The notes under the pieces were generated by a model. That model saw nothing but the letters and a program-made list of their open reading frames with translations, had not been told where the DNA came from and made no database searches. A program made the translations under genes and the position numbers. A DNA stretch of 64,000 nt from Lacipirellula parvula (GTDB lineage Bacteria > Planctomycetota > Planctomycetia > Pirellulales > Lacipirellulaceae): the NCBI RefSeq assembly GCF_009177095.1, contig NZ_AP021861.1, positions 6,058,501 to 6,122,500 of the forward strand. Reading direction: 5' to 3'. Positions 33,822 to 42,472 of the stretch are shown piece after piece. The stretch's first letter is position 1. The number at the start of each line of letters is the position of its first letter.

Positions 33822-35762
33822 ATGCCGTCTCTCCCGTTTCGCCGTTCGTCCCTCCTGGCAGTTGGATTGGTCTCGCTCGCCTCGTCGGCCCAGGCAGCCG
33901 CCCCGTCGGTCGACGACGCCCTCAAGCTGGCGCCAGTGCAGTCCGGGATTGAGTTCGATACTCCAAGCGCCGACAACGCCAAGAACTGCAAAATCAACCC
34001 CGAGAAAATCGGCAAGATGACCGCTTGGGTCGTCCGCGATCCGAACGGCGTCATCCTGCGTCAATTCTCCGACTCGAACGGCGACAACGTCGTCGATACC
34101 TGGAGCTACTACAAGAACGGCCTCGAGGTCTACCGCGACGCCGATCTCAATTTCAACGGCAAGGCCGACCAGTACCGTTGGTTCCACACCGGCGGCTCGC
34201 GGTGGGGCGTCGATAAGAACGAAGACGGCAAGATCGACGTCTGGAAATTCATCTCGCCCGAAGAAGCCTCGGAAGAAGTCATCGCGGCGATCCGCACGAA
34301 CGACCCCGCCCGTTTCCAGCGGCTGCTGCTCACTTCCGACGAGATCGGCAAGCTCGGGCTCTCGAAAGAATTGACCGACAAACTGACTGCCCGCGTTACG
34401 GAAGCCTCGAAGGCGTTCACGAAACTGGTTGCTGAAGGGAAGATCGACGCGAAAGCTGAGTTCGCCGACTTTGGCGGCCTGCGTCCTGGCACGGTCCCCG
34501 CTGGCACGCGCGGCAGTTCGAAGGACCTCACTGTTTACGAAGACGTCTGGGCGATGGTGCTCGCAGGCGAAACGCCGCAGCAGGTCCAGATCGGCAGCAT
34601 GGTCAACGTCGATGGCGCCTGGAAGCTAATCGACGGCCCCGCTCTCGGCGGCGGCAACGCGGCCCTGGCCGGCTTCTTCTACGATTCGGCCGGCGTGCAA
34701 CCGCAGCCGCAAGGCGCGCCGGAGCAAGTTGCGGGCAACGAGCCGACCGAGGAAATGCAGAAGCTGCTTGAGTCGATTCAAAAAGTCGACGATCAACTCG
34801 CCTCGGCAGCGGAAGACGCCAAGCCGGCCCTCAATAAAGAGCGGGCCGATTTGCTCGAAGAGCTCGCCGGCATCGCGAAGGAACCGGCCGAGCGCGAACA
34901 ATGGCTGCAACAGATGGCCGACATGGTGAGCTTCGCCGTCCAAGACGGCAGCTACCCCGAAGGCCTCGAGCGTCTTGAAGCGCTCGAGAAGAAGCTGGCC
35001 GACGACGAAGCTAGCGAGAACCTGCGGACGCACGTCGAATTCCGCCGGATGCAGGCCGCCTGGGGCAAGAGCATTGCCGAACCGAAGGCCGACTACGCGA
35101 AGATTCAAGAAGCGTGGCTGAAGCAGCTTGAGGAATTCGTCGACAAACACAAGTCGGGCGACCACGTTGCCGAGGCGCTCCTGCAACTCGCCATGGCCAG
35201 CGAGTTCAACAGCGATAACGAAGCCGCCGAGAAATGGTATCGCCGCTTAGTGGCTGACTTCGGTAAGAGCCCTAACGCCTCCAAGTCGGAGGGCGCCATT
35301 CGCCGCCTCACCTCGGTCGGCAAGACGATTCCGCTCAAGGGCGCTGCCCTGCAAGGCGGCAATGTCGATCTCGCTCAATACGGCGGCAAGGTAGTGCTGG
35401 TCCACTACTGGTCGTCGTCGTCGCCCACCGCGAACAGCGATGCCGAAGCGATCGCCGACCTCTTCAAGAAGTACGGCGGCGCCAAGTTCGACGTCATCGG
35501 CGTCAATCTCGACTATTCGAAGGATGAAGTCACGAAGTTCATGGGCGACCACAAGAACGTCTTGTGGAAGCAGCTCTTCGAACCGGGCGGCTTTGAAAGC
35601 CGGCTCGCCAACGAGATGGGCATCATCACGTTGCCGATGACGATTCTGGTCGACGACAAGGGACAAGTCGTCAACACGAATCTGCAAGTCACCGAGCTTG
35701 AAGATGAGATCAAGAAGTTGCTCGAATCGCGCGTGGCGAATAACAACGCCCCGGCGAAGTAG
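33822..35762 (+). CDS. Exported redoxin-like protein lacking the CxxC cysteines, with EF-hand-like loops
   Basis: A 646-residue exported protein. The signal peptide ends SSAQAAA. Three calcium-loop-like segments follow: Asp84-Asp92 (DSNGDNVVD), Asp108-Asp116 and Asp131-Asp139 (DKNEDGKID). A helical middle part (about 305-480) looks like coiled coil and TPR-like repeats. The last 140 residues have a TlpA/AhpC thioredoxin fold (GGKVVLVHYW, then IITLPMTILVDDKGQVV with the cis-Pro). At the active site YWSSSSPTA replaces the usual W-x-x-C-x-x-C, so Ser534 and Ala537 occupy the cysteine positions. It therefore cannot be a normal disulfide reductase. A structural or binding role is inferred. Confidence 0.85.
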   Translation: MPSLPFRRSSLLAVGLVSLASSAQAAAPSVDDALKLAPVQSGIEFDTPSADNAKNCKINPEKIGKMTAWVVRDPNGVILRQFSDSNGDNVVDTWSYYKNGLEVYRDADLNFNGKADQYRWFHTGGSRWGVDKNEDGKIDVWKFISPEEASEEVIAAIRTNDPARFQRLLLTSDEIGKLGLSKELTDKLTARVTEASKAFTKLVAEGKIDAKAEFADFGGLRPGTVPAGTRGSSKDLTVYEDVWAMVLAGETPQQVQIGSMVNVDGAWKLIDGPALGGGNAALAGFFYDSAGVQPQPQGAPEQVAGNEPTEEMQKLLESIQKVDDQLASAAEDAKPALNKERADLLEELAGIAKEPAEREQWLQQMADMVSFAVQDGSYPEGLERLEALEKKLADDEASENLRTHVEFRRMQAAWGKSIAEPKADYAKIQEAWLKQLEEFVDKHKSGDHVAEALLQLAMASEFNSDNEAAEKWYRRLVADFGKSPNASKSEGAIRRLTSVGKTIPLKGAALQGGNVDLAQYGGKVVLVHYWSSSSPTANSDAEAIADLFKKYGGAKFDVIGVNLDYSKDEVTKFMGDHKNVLWKQLFEPGGFESRLANEMGIITLPMTILVDDKGQVVNTNLQVTELEDEIKKLLESRVANNNAPAK

Positions 35763-35794
35763 AGCAACGTCGCTCGTAGTTAGTCGAAACTCTT

Positions 35795-35832
35795 CCAACT
35801 GGCCGGGACGGAACTTCCTCCTGGCCAGTTGG
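35795..35832 (+). terminator. Terminator after the redoxin-like gene
   Basis: CCAACTGGCC (35795-35804) pairs with GGCCAGTTGG (35823-35832), a perfect 10-bp stem with an 18-base loop, followed by GCTTTATT. The T-tract is short. Confidence 0.65.
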
Positions 35833-36165
35833 GCTTTATTGAGTTGTAAGCAAACGCGCGATCAGTGAAATGGCTGATCGCCGACCATCCTTCGCCTGTT
35901 GAATGCTGGCAAAACCCGCCTTGCTAGCGGCTCAACAGCCCGTACTTTCCCCGCAGTTGTAAAAGCTTCACTCTCAATCCAAAAAAGAGACGGAAAAACT
36001 CGCTTCTCCGCGATTGGCACGCCGATCGCATTCCCACATCCCACCGCACGGCGACATCAAGTCGCCGCCCCAAAGACCCCGCCGCCCGATCGTGCAAGAT
36101 GCACCTGACGCGGCGTTACCCGCCCACCCCGCGATAGGAACCGAGAACGGATTCTCGGACAAACC
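35833..36165. other. Gene-free stretch before the small membrane protein
   Basis: 333 bp with no supported gene, RNA or repeat. It presumably holds the promoter of the small membrane protein gene at 36166. Confidence 0.45.
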
Positions 36166-36435
36166 ATGGACACTGCAATCTCGTTGCAAGTTGGATGGAT
36201 CGCCATTCACCTGTTTGGACTGATCGTCGCGTTCCTCGTGCGCGTCTACGCCAGCACGGCCGCTGAAGTGCCGCTGCAAGCCGCCTTTCTCGTTGGTCTC
36301 GCGAGCGTCGCCGTTGCCACGCTTGCCGGCGAACAGTTCGCTTGGCCGTTGTGGACGGTGAGCGGCGCGACGCTCGCGGTGATGATCGTCGTCGCCGTGG
36401 CCGACTTCCGCTGCCAACAGCACGAGCCGGCGTAG
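36166..36435 (+). CDS. Small three-helix membrane protein of unknown function
   Basis: An 89-residue protein with three hydrophobic segments (about 9-27, 37-53 and 60-80) and a short charged tail (DFRCQQHEPA). I do not recognise a family. The ATG at 36166 gives a membrane-protein N-terminus, and the codon use matches real genes here. It stands alone between a terminator and the opposite-strand PEP-CTERM gene. Confidence 0.65.
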   Translation: MDTAISLQVGWIAIHLFGLIVAFLVRVYASTAAEVPLQAAFLVGLASVAVATLAGEQFAWPLWTVSGATLAVMIVVAVADFRCQQHEPA

Positions 36436-36642
36436 ACGGCTGCTCATCTCGGGCTGATCAAAGCAAGGAGCGCTTTCGAGAGATGCACGCAGATCGCGTG
36501 ATGCGCACGCGCCTCCCCTGCCCTTGCGTTTTCCTGTCGACTGGCAGCCTGCTCCGCCGACCACTGCGCTCCGCCACGGATCACCGTGCGCAAGCCGTAT
36601 AGGAGTTGCACCGAGAAACTTGAGTTCTCACCGCAGACGAAC

Positions 36643-37410
36643 TCAAACTGAGCGTCTGCGGATGAGCAGTCCCAGCATTCCGCTCGCGACCAAAGCCATG
36701 CTGGCGCTCGTCGGCTCGGGAACGACTTCAGCGAAGTAGTACCCAACGCCGTCTCCGCCAACGTTCCTCGGCAGATTGCCGTAGACGTTGATCTGCTTCG
36801 TGCCAAGCGGGATGTTATTCCAGAATGCTGCGTTGGTATGGGTGCCGCTGCCATTGATGAGCGCGCCGACGCTCAACACTCCCGTCGCCGTGTTAAGCAC
36901 TAGATTGTTCGCGCCGGCCACCTGCGTTTGGTTGTCTTGGTTGCCGATCAGGTTGAAGGTAGACGGCGGCTGAATTGCGTTGACCGCGTCTACGAGTTTC
37001 ACGTCGTAGACTGGCGTGACTACGTCATTCAGAATATTCCAGATGCCGAATACGGTGCTGGCAGAGAGATTGTAGCCGGTCAGATCAAACGAGATCAGCG
37101 AAGTGGAAGAGCTGTTGGTTTGAGCCAAGTGTCCCTGGACCTGGCCTGTGCCCGGAAACAGCGTCGTAAACTCGGACGGGAAGATCGCCGTGTTCACGTT
37201 GTTGAGCGGCCCCGCTCCGCCTGCAGAGAAGACCTGCGATATGTTGATGACGCCGTTGCCATTGGCGCTTGTGAACTGACTGGTCGTGGCGCCCGTGCTG
37301 GTCACGTTCAGAAACTGATAGGTCACTGCCGAAGTGGCGTTGATCTGGCAGCAGCCCCATGCCAAGACGCCCAGGAGCAAGGCGCGCGACGAACCGAGTT
37401 GAAGTCTCAC
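36643..37410 (-). CDS. PEP-CTERM exported protein
   Basis: A 255-residue exported protein with a signal peptide (to about INATSA) and a beta-rich, Asn/Thr/Gly-rich body. The C-terminus VVPEPTSASMALVASGMLGLLIRRRSV is a clear PEP-CTERM signal (motif, hydrophobic helix, basic end). The start is a GTG with GAGGAA about ten bases upstream; a nearby ATG is out of frame. It is divergent from the TRIC-type channel gene. Function unknown; probably cell-surface or matrix. Confidence 0.85.
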   Translation of the reverse strand: MRLQLGSSRALLLGVLAWGCCQINATSAVTYQFLNVTSTGATTSQFTSANGNGVINISQVFSAGGAGPLNNVNTAIFPSEFTTLFPGTGQVQGHLAQTNSSSTSLISFDLTGYNLSASTVFGIWNILNDVVTPVYDVKLVDAVNAIQPPSTFNLIGNQDNQTQVAGANNLVLNTATGVLSVGALINGSGTHTNAAFWNNIPLGTKQINVYGNLPRNVGGDGVGYYFAEVVPEPTSASMALVASGMLGLLIRRRSV

Positions 37411-37624
37411 AGTAGCATTCCTCAGAAGAGATTCGGAAACTGAAAAGCAGCCTCAGTTGTAGTTGCCGGACTCGGGGAAGCAACTAGCGTGCACCATTAC
37501 CTGGGAAAAAACGGCGCCTTTCGAGTCTTTTCGCTGAACGAGAGCTACCCATCGGACTATTGACGGCGACCGCAGCGTTGTAGATTGGCCTGTTTACTCT
37601 CAATCCGAACGGGAACGACTGCGA

Positions 37625-38260
37625 ATGTATCCCGCCATCGAAGTAGCGGCAGTTGCGGCGTCGGCGCTGTACGGCATCCTGCGCGGCGCTCGCCAGAATT
37701 TCGATCTGGTGGGAATTTGCTATATCGCCTTTGCCGTCGCTTTCGGCGGAGGCACGGTCCGTGACGTGCTGTTGGATCGTCATCCTATCTTTTGGATCGC
37801 GAACGACCACCTCGTCTGGATCGCGATGGCGATCGCCGTCGCGGGGGCCTTCCTGCCGAAGTTGGTCTCGAAGCTCGAACCGCTGCTCTGGATTCCCGAC
37901 GCCATGGGGCTCGGACTCTTCAGCGTTTTAGGAGCGGTCTACGCCCTTGAATGCGGCACGGGGCGATTCGTCGCCATCCTGCTGGGAGTCGCCACCGGCT
38001 CGTTCGGCGGCGTCATCGCCGACGTCATCTGCAACGAACTACCGCTCGTCTTCACGCGGTCGCCGCTCTATGCGACCTGTTCGTTCTTCGGAGCATTCGC
38101 CTATGTCCTGTTGGAATGGCTAGGCGTCGGGTCATCGCTCGCAATGGGCGTTGGATTCTGCGTCGTCGTGGCCTTGCGAGTCGGCGCCGTCCGTTGGGAT
38201 TGGCAACTGCCGACTCACGCCGTCGAGAAAAAGCCCTCCAGACGCGGTGATGAGGGGTAG
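37625..38260 (+). CDS. TRIC-type cation channel family protein (formerly UPF0126)
   Basis: A 211-residue inner-membrane protein with seven predicted helices. The family motif FGGGTVRDVLLDRHPIFWI is at residues 39-57, and the second half repeats the three-helix unit with GVATGSFGGVIADVICNELP. Prokaryotic TRIC channels conduct monovalent cations. The length and motif spacing are normal. It is divergent from a PEP-CTERM gene; nothing nearby suggests a special partner. Confidence 0.92.
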   Translation: MYPAIEVAAVAASALYGILRGARQNFDLVGICYIAFAVAFGGGTVRDVLLDRHPIFWIANDHLVWIAMAIAVAGAFLPKLVSKLEPLLWIPDAMGLGLFSVLGAVYALECGTGRFVAILLGVATGSFGGVIADVICNELPLVFTRSPLYATCSFFGAFAYVLLEWLGVGSSLAMGVGFCVVVALRVGAVRWDWQLPTHAVEKKPSRRGDEG

Positions 38261-38347
38261 TCCGTTGCGTGAACATCAGAGGTCGATTACAAGGATATCG
38301 AGGGCCCCAACCGCTCCGCCATCGTTGTGCTGTAGGAAACTATCGCC

Positions 38348-39274
38348 GTGAGCGTTGAAGAAACTAAATCGAGCGTCCGCACCAGTTTGGTCGCCGTTGC
38401 CATTTTGGTCGTGTTGCTGTTCGGCGCGTATCTGCTCGGCGTCATGCGAGCCAATCGCGGCCTGACGTCTACCCTTGAAGAGCGCACCAAGAAAGATCAA
38501 CTCGTCGCGAGCATGCTGCTCAACCTCCATGCCGCCGCAGAGGCCGAGAAACGGGCGGTCTTGGCGGAAACCGACGAAGAATCAAAAACCAACGCCGACG
38601 AAGCGGGTAAAGAGTCGGCGGCCGTGGAAGCGGAGCGGCTCGAACTCGGCAAGCTCATCGACGCCAGCCAGCGAACCGAAGAACGAAAATTGCTTGACGA
38701 ATTCGACGCCGCTTGGAAGGAGTACCAAACAGTCGACGAAGAGATCCTCGACTTGGACGCCGAGAATACGAATCTGAAAGCCCTGCGGCTTTCCTACGGG
38801 CCGGCAGCGGAGTCGCTCGATCAACTCGACGCCGCGCTCAACGATATGATCTCCGCCGCCGATGCGACCGGCGATCGAGCGGCGCTATCGACGGCAGCGT
38901 TCCAAGCCGCGGTGTCGGCGGGCAAGATCTACGCGATGCAAAGCCGGCACATTGCCGAAACGAACGACGACGAGATGGATCGCATCGAAGGCCAGATGAC
39001 CGCCCTCAATCAAGAAGCCGAGAGCGCGTTGCAGAAGCTTTCTGAATTGAGTGGCCCGGCGCAACAAGCAAACGTCGCGAAGGCCCAAGCCGCCTACGAA
39101 GAGTTCCGGAAGATCCACGCGCAGATACTTGAGCTGTCGCGTCGGAATAGCAACGTCCGCTCGCTGGCGCTCTCGCTAGGAAAGAAGCGGAGCGTCACCG
39201 CTCGCTGCCTCGAAGTGCTCGACGCGCTGCAGAAGTCAATTCGCAGTGAAAAGGATTTGGCGACTCGCTGGTAG
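38348..39274 (+). CDS. Membrane-anchored helical-bundle protein, MCP-sensor-like without signalling domain
   Basis: A 308-residue protein with one N-terminal membrane helix (about 12-32) and then long amphipathic, charged helices to the end. The heptad character (LEERTKKDQLVASMLLNLHAAAEAEKRAVL) resembles the 4HB_MCP chemoreceptor sensor domain, possibly two bundles in tandem. No HAMP, kinase or MCP hairpin follows. The start is GTG. The outside part is probably periplasmic. It may be a stand-alone ligand sensor or scaffold, but this is a guess. Confidence 0.7.
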   Translation: MSVEETKSSVRTSLVAVAILVVLLFGAYLLGVMRANRGLTSTLEERTKKDQLVASMLLNLHAAAEAEKRAVLAETDEESKTNADEAGKESAAVEAERLELGKLIDASQRTEERKLLDEFDAAWKEYQTVDEEILDLDAENTNLKALRLSYGPAAESLDQLDAALNDMISAADATGDRAALSTAAFQAAVSAGKIYAMQSRHIAETNDDEMDRIEGQMTALNQEAESALQKLSELSGPAQQANVAKAQAAYEEFRKIHAQILELSRRNSNVRSLALSLGKKRSVTARCLEVLDALQKSIRSEKDLATRW

Positions 39275-39647
39275 CACTTCTTCCTTGCGCGTTAGTTGCT
39301 CCACGCAATTCGAGCGGTAAGCGGCTGACGCAGGTCGGGTGTAAGCCAAGTCCCGCCGCGTTTCTCCAGACCGGCAACTGACCTTGACGCGGTACAAAAG
39401 GATTTGCCCGCAAAATCGGAAAAAGGCTCCCTTTCGGCGCCCGCTCTTGCCGAAATCAGTATGCAGACGGAGCCTCGCGCCGTGGGGAAAGCGCCCAACA
39501 TCGGTGCGGCGTCGCGATGCGCCCGTCCCGAGCCGCTTGGCGGCTCGCTAGTCACGAGCTGTTCCAAGCCATACGAGACAAAGGCTAGCTAACGCGAACC
39601 CACGAAGGGAACGCCTGCTAGCAAACGACTATCCCAGGAGGGGGACC
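39275..39647. other. Gene-free stretch with one hairpin
   Basis: 373 bp without a gene. The CGAGCCGC/GCGGCTCG hairpin at 39529-39547 (8-bp stem, TTG loop) lacks a T-tract. A GGAGGGGG ribosome binding site for the next gene lies at its end. Confidence 0.5.
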
Positions 39648-40451
39648 ATGCGAAAGTTGATTCTTGGCCTCGCGATCGCCACGCTGGCGTGGGGGCCGGT
39701 GAGCAAGGTCTCGGCCGAAACGGCCGGCGACCGTGCCATCGCTCAGCAGATTGCTCAGAACATGAAAGAGAGCGGTCATCTCAAAGATTACCGCGTCGGC
39801 GTCAAATACCAGAACGGCGTCGCCTGGCTGATGGGCTCGGTAACGAGCGCCGAGCAAAAGGATATCGCTGAGCAAATCGCTCGCGAAAGCAATGGCGTGC
39901 AACGCGTCATTTGCAAGCTCGACGTGAAGCCGGGCGCCGCTGCTAGCGAACCGGTGCAGACCGCCGGCAACTTCCAAGACGAAGGGCAGTTCCAACCTGC
40001 CGCTCGTCCGATGCCGACTCGCACCCAGGCTGCCGCTCCTCGCGGCAACACTGGCGCCCCGCTGCCTTACGCTCGCACCATGGGTCCGAACGTCCAAACC
40101 GCCGGCTATTGCCCTCCGGGCGCCGAGATGGGCATGGGCGGTCCGGGCGGCATGGGCGGTCCTGGCATGGGCATGGGCGGACCGATGGGAGCTGGCCCCA
40201 TGCCAGCTGCCGCTGGTCAGGCCGTCAACTACGAGAATCCGCAGATGCCGGGGTATGCGTGGCCGAGCTACGCCGCTCACCCGAACTACGCGGCTCTCAC
40301 CTATCCGAAGCAGTACTCGGCCGCCGCTTGGCCGTACATCGGTCCGTTCTACCCCTATCCGCAAGTTCCGCTGGGCTGGCGTAAGGTCACCCTGGAATGG
40401 GACGACGGCTGGTGGTTCCTCGATTTCAAAGACTGCAAGGATTGCCACTAA
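39648..40451 (+). CDS. Exported BON-domain protein ending in CKDCH
   Basis: A 267-residue exported protein. The signal peptide ends KVSAE. A BON domain (about 25-98) contains DRAIAQQIAQNMKE, VKYQNGVAWLMGSVTSAEQ and GVQRVICKLDV. BON domains bind phospholipid or serve as envelope attachment modules. A Pro/Gly/Met-rich segment follows (about 150-185, with repeated MGGPGGMGG), then an aromatic YPxxY region, and the end reads DFKDCKDCH. This terminal CxxCH could bind heme or metal, but no cytochrome fold is visible. The ribosome binding site (AGGAGGGGG) is very strong, so the protein may be abundant. A strong terminator follows. Confidence 0.87.
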   Translation: MRKLILGLAIATLAWGPVSKVSAETAGDRAIAQQIAQNMKESGHLKDYRVGVKYQNGVAWLMGSVTSAEQKDIAEQIARESNGVQRVICKLDVKPGAAASEPVQTAGNFQDEGQFQPAARPMPTRTQAAAPRGNTGAPLPYARTMGPNVQTAGYCPPGAEMGMGGPGGMGGPGMGMGGPMGAGPMPAAAGQAVNYENPQMPGYAWPSYAAHPNYAALTYPKQYSAAAWPYIGPFYPYPQVPLGWRKVTLEWDDGWWFLDFKDCKDCH

Positions 40452-40486
40452 GCGTCTGAAGTCTGCGATGGCATGGATAACCTCCG

Positions 40487-40522
40487 CCCCTGTCGACCGA
40501 ACTCGGTCGACAGGGGTTTTTT
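40487..40522 (+). terminator. Strong intrinsic terminator after the BON-domain gene
   Basis: A 13-14-bp stem (40487-40500 with 40503-40516), built on CCCCTGTCGACCG, with a small loop and a run of six T at 40517-40522. Confidence 0.93.
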
Positions 40523-40526
40523 GTTG

Positions 40527-40712
40527 GTTGCGGGTGACGAGCGACGAGTTGCGGGTTGCGAGCAAGAAGCCTGTCACCCCGAGGTACTCCGAGGGGTCCG
40601 CTCAACTCCTCGCAGCGCTCGGAATGCCAGCACAGCCTTCGCGCAGCTCGTAACTCGCGACTCGCAGCTGCACTGCTAGCAGCTCGCTGCTCAGTGCTCG
40701 CAACTTTTTTGC
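40527..40712. repeat. Intergenic inverted repeat, family C copy 3
   Basis: Arms rich in GACGAGTTGCGGGTTGCGAG and in GTAACTCGCGACTCGCAG lie at the two ends; the middle has GTCACCCCGAGGTACTCCGA. Related arms are at 885-917 and 2886-3016. It fills most of the gap before the next gene. Confidence 0.65.
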
Positions 40713-40871
40713 CGATTCAATCGGAATATCCCGCAAGTTCTACCCAGAATCACACGATATCAAACTCTGAAGAGACCGCTTGGGTCAGTGGGCCGCGGTC
40801 ACTCGCCTTGGTTTCGATCGCAGCGAACGAACCAAGACCTCGTCGAAACCACTCATCGAAGGGTTAGCAGG

Positions 40872-41447
40872 ATGTGTCGTAAAACCGCCCCAACCGCGTT
40901 GCTGATCGCCATGGCCCTCGGCTCTCTGGGGAGCACTGGCTGCACCACGCTGGGTCCGAGCTTGGGCTGGATGGCGACCCCCATCCCGATCACTGCTTAC
41001 CAGCAGAAGAAGCACGAAGATCAGTTCTGGAATCATGAGCGCTACGACCGTGCTCCGATTCTGGGTCCGATCACTTCGGGCGCTGAAGTGGTCGCCCTCG
41101 ATCCGCCGAGCGATGACGAGGTGATGCAAGCCTTAGAAAAGGCGATGCCCGTCCAAGGCGGCGTGCCGCTGCTCTTCGAGCGAAACCGTAACAACGTCCG
41201 CATCGTCAAGGAAAAGATCGCCGACTACATCGATCCGCCGCGCGTCTACCCGATGATCGGCCCGGCTCAGCAGCACCACGCTCACTACAAGTGCACCATC
41301 TACTTCGAGGACGTCCGCCGCATCGGCTGGCCAGTGCCTCACACCCTCCGCGACGAAGACGCTCGCGAGGTGATCTACGTCGACCATAACCATCTGCACA
41401 TGGTCGGCAACGTCGACACCGGCAAGGGCAGCCCCTACGGACCGTAA
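40872..41447 (+). CDS. Planctomycete-type lipoprotein of unknown function
   Basis: A 191-residue protein with a signal peptide and a lipobox-like LGSTGC (Cys near residue 24). The body has PVQGGVPLLFERNRNNVRIVKEKI and a histidine-rich IGPAQQHHAHYKC stretch, then IYFEDVRRIGWP, which I recall from conserved planctomycete proteins without a known role. A second His cluster (VDHNHLHMVG) is near the end. The ATG at 40872 has GAAGGG eight bases upstream. A terminator follows. The histidines hint at metal binding, but this is inference. Confidence 0.8.
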   Translation: MCRKTAPTALLIAMALGSLGSTGCTTLGPSLGWMATPIPITAYQQKKHEDQFWNHERYDRAPILGPITSGAEVVALDPPSDDEVMQALEKAMPVQGGVPLLFERNRNNVRIVKEKIADYIDPPRVYPMIGPAQQHHAHYKCTIYFEDVRRIGWPVPHTLRDEDAREVIYVDHNHLHMVGNVDTGKGSPYGP

Positions 41448-41480
41448 ACCAGGTCCGAGCGGCGAAAAGTCAACACCGCG

Positions 41481-41509
41481 CAAAGCCTCGACCCAGTTGG
41501 TCGAGGCTT
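41481..41509 (+). terminator. Terminator after the lipoprotein gene
   Basis: AAAGCCTCGACC (41481-41492) pairs with GGTCGAGGCTTT (41498-41509), a perfect 12-bp stem with loop CAGTT, ending in TTTC. Confidence 0.78.
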
Positions 41510-41558
41510 TCGTGCGTCACTCAGAAAAACTCCCACGCAGCGATTGCAGGGACAGCGT

Positions 41559-42362
41559 ATGGATGCTCGACGAGCCGCAATCACGACGATGGCCGCACTG
41601 GCCGCGATGCTCGCCGCGCCGCTTGCCAGCGCCGCCGAGGAAGCCATCGAAGCGGCGCCCGTCGCCGTGGAGACGACGATTCCGACCACCAGCCTCTGGC
41701 AAGTGCTGCTCGCCGGCGGTCCGCTCGTCATTCCAATTTTCGTCTGCTCGTTCGTGCTGATGCTGGTCGTCTTTGAACGGGCGATGGCGCTGCGGCGAAG
41801 CCGCGTGATTCCGAAGCTGTTCGTCGAACGCTTCCTGCTGCAAATTAGCGAAGGCGCCGTCGACCGTCAGGGAGCGCTTGAGCTGTGCGAAGAAAACACC
41901 AGCCTCGTCGCCGACGTTTTTGCTGCGGCGCTCCGTAAGTGGGGCAAGCCAGCCGTCGAAGTCGAGCAAGCGATTCTCGACGAAGGCGAGCGAGCCGCGA
42001 GTTCCATGCGACGTTACCTCCGGGCGATCAACGGCGTCTCCACTGTTTGTCCGCTGTTCGGTCTGCTGGGGACCGTGTGGGGAATGATCGAAGCGTTCAA
42101 CGAAATTGCCGGCAGCTCGGCGATGGGTCGGCCGGAGCTGCTCGCCGGCGGCATCGGCACCGCATTGATGTCGACCGCAGCGGGTCTGTGCGTGGCGATT
42201 CCCGCGCTCATCCTGTACCTCTACTTCATCGGCCGCGTCGATGCGCTGGTGATGGAACTCGATCGCCGCGGGCAAGACCTCGTTCACCTCATTTCGGCAG
42301 AGGGACTCGAAGACCGCCGCAATCGGCCGGTGCGGACCAGCAAAGCGAAGAAGGCGGCTTAG
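41559..42362 (+). CDS. exbB: MotA/TolQ/ExbB proton channel family protein
   Basis: A 267-residue ExbB-like protein with an N-terminal signal-like helix (ending LASAAEE), one helix near 47-65 and two near 155-215. The TolQ/ExbB core is clear: VCPLFGLLGTVWGMIEAF and GGIGTALMSTAAGLCVAIPALI. It forms a proton channel with ExbD that energises an outer-membrane or periplasmic process. The ATG at 41559 has AGGGA seven bases upstream. exbD follows, separated by a family F inverted repeat. Confidence 0.92.
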   Translation: MDARRAAITTMAALAAMLAAPLASAAEEAIEAAPVAVETTIPTTSLWQVLLAGGPLVIPIFVCSFVLMLVVFERAMALRRSRVIPKLFVERFLLQISEGAVDRQGALELCEENTSLVADVFAAALRKWGKPAVEVEQAILDEGERAASSMRRYLRAINGVSTVCPLFGLLGTVWGMIEAFNEIAGSSAMGRPELLAGGIGTALMSTAAGLCVAIPALILYLYFIGRVDALVMELDRRGQDLVHLISAEGLEDRRNRPVRTSKAKKAA

Positions 42363-42368
42363 CGAGGA

Positions 42369-42466
42369 GTCCGTGGTCAGTTGTCAGTGGTCCGTTGCTG
42401 TGCTGTCGCAGCGGCATGCCGATCACCAGCAACTGACCACTGACCACTGACGACTGACAACGGACC
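42369..42466. repeat. Inverted repeat family F between exbB and exbD
   Basis: The left arm (42369-42400) and right arm (42427-42466) are built from alternating CAGTGGTC and GACCACTG units and pair imperfectly. The right arm ends six bases before the exbD ATG, so an mRNA hairpin here could affect exbD translation. Confidence 0.78.
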
Positions 42467-42472
42467 AACCCA

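Noticed and set aside
39648-40451. Calling the BON-domain protein a cytochrome c
   Set aside because: A CxxCH motif alone at the last residues is not enough; no heme-fold or distal ligand region is visible.
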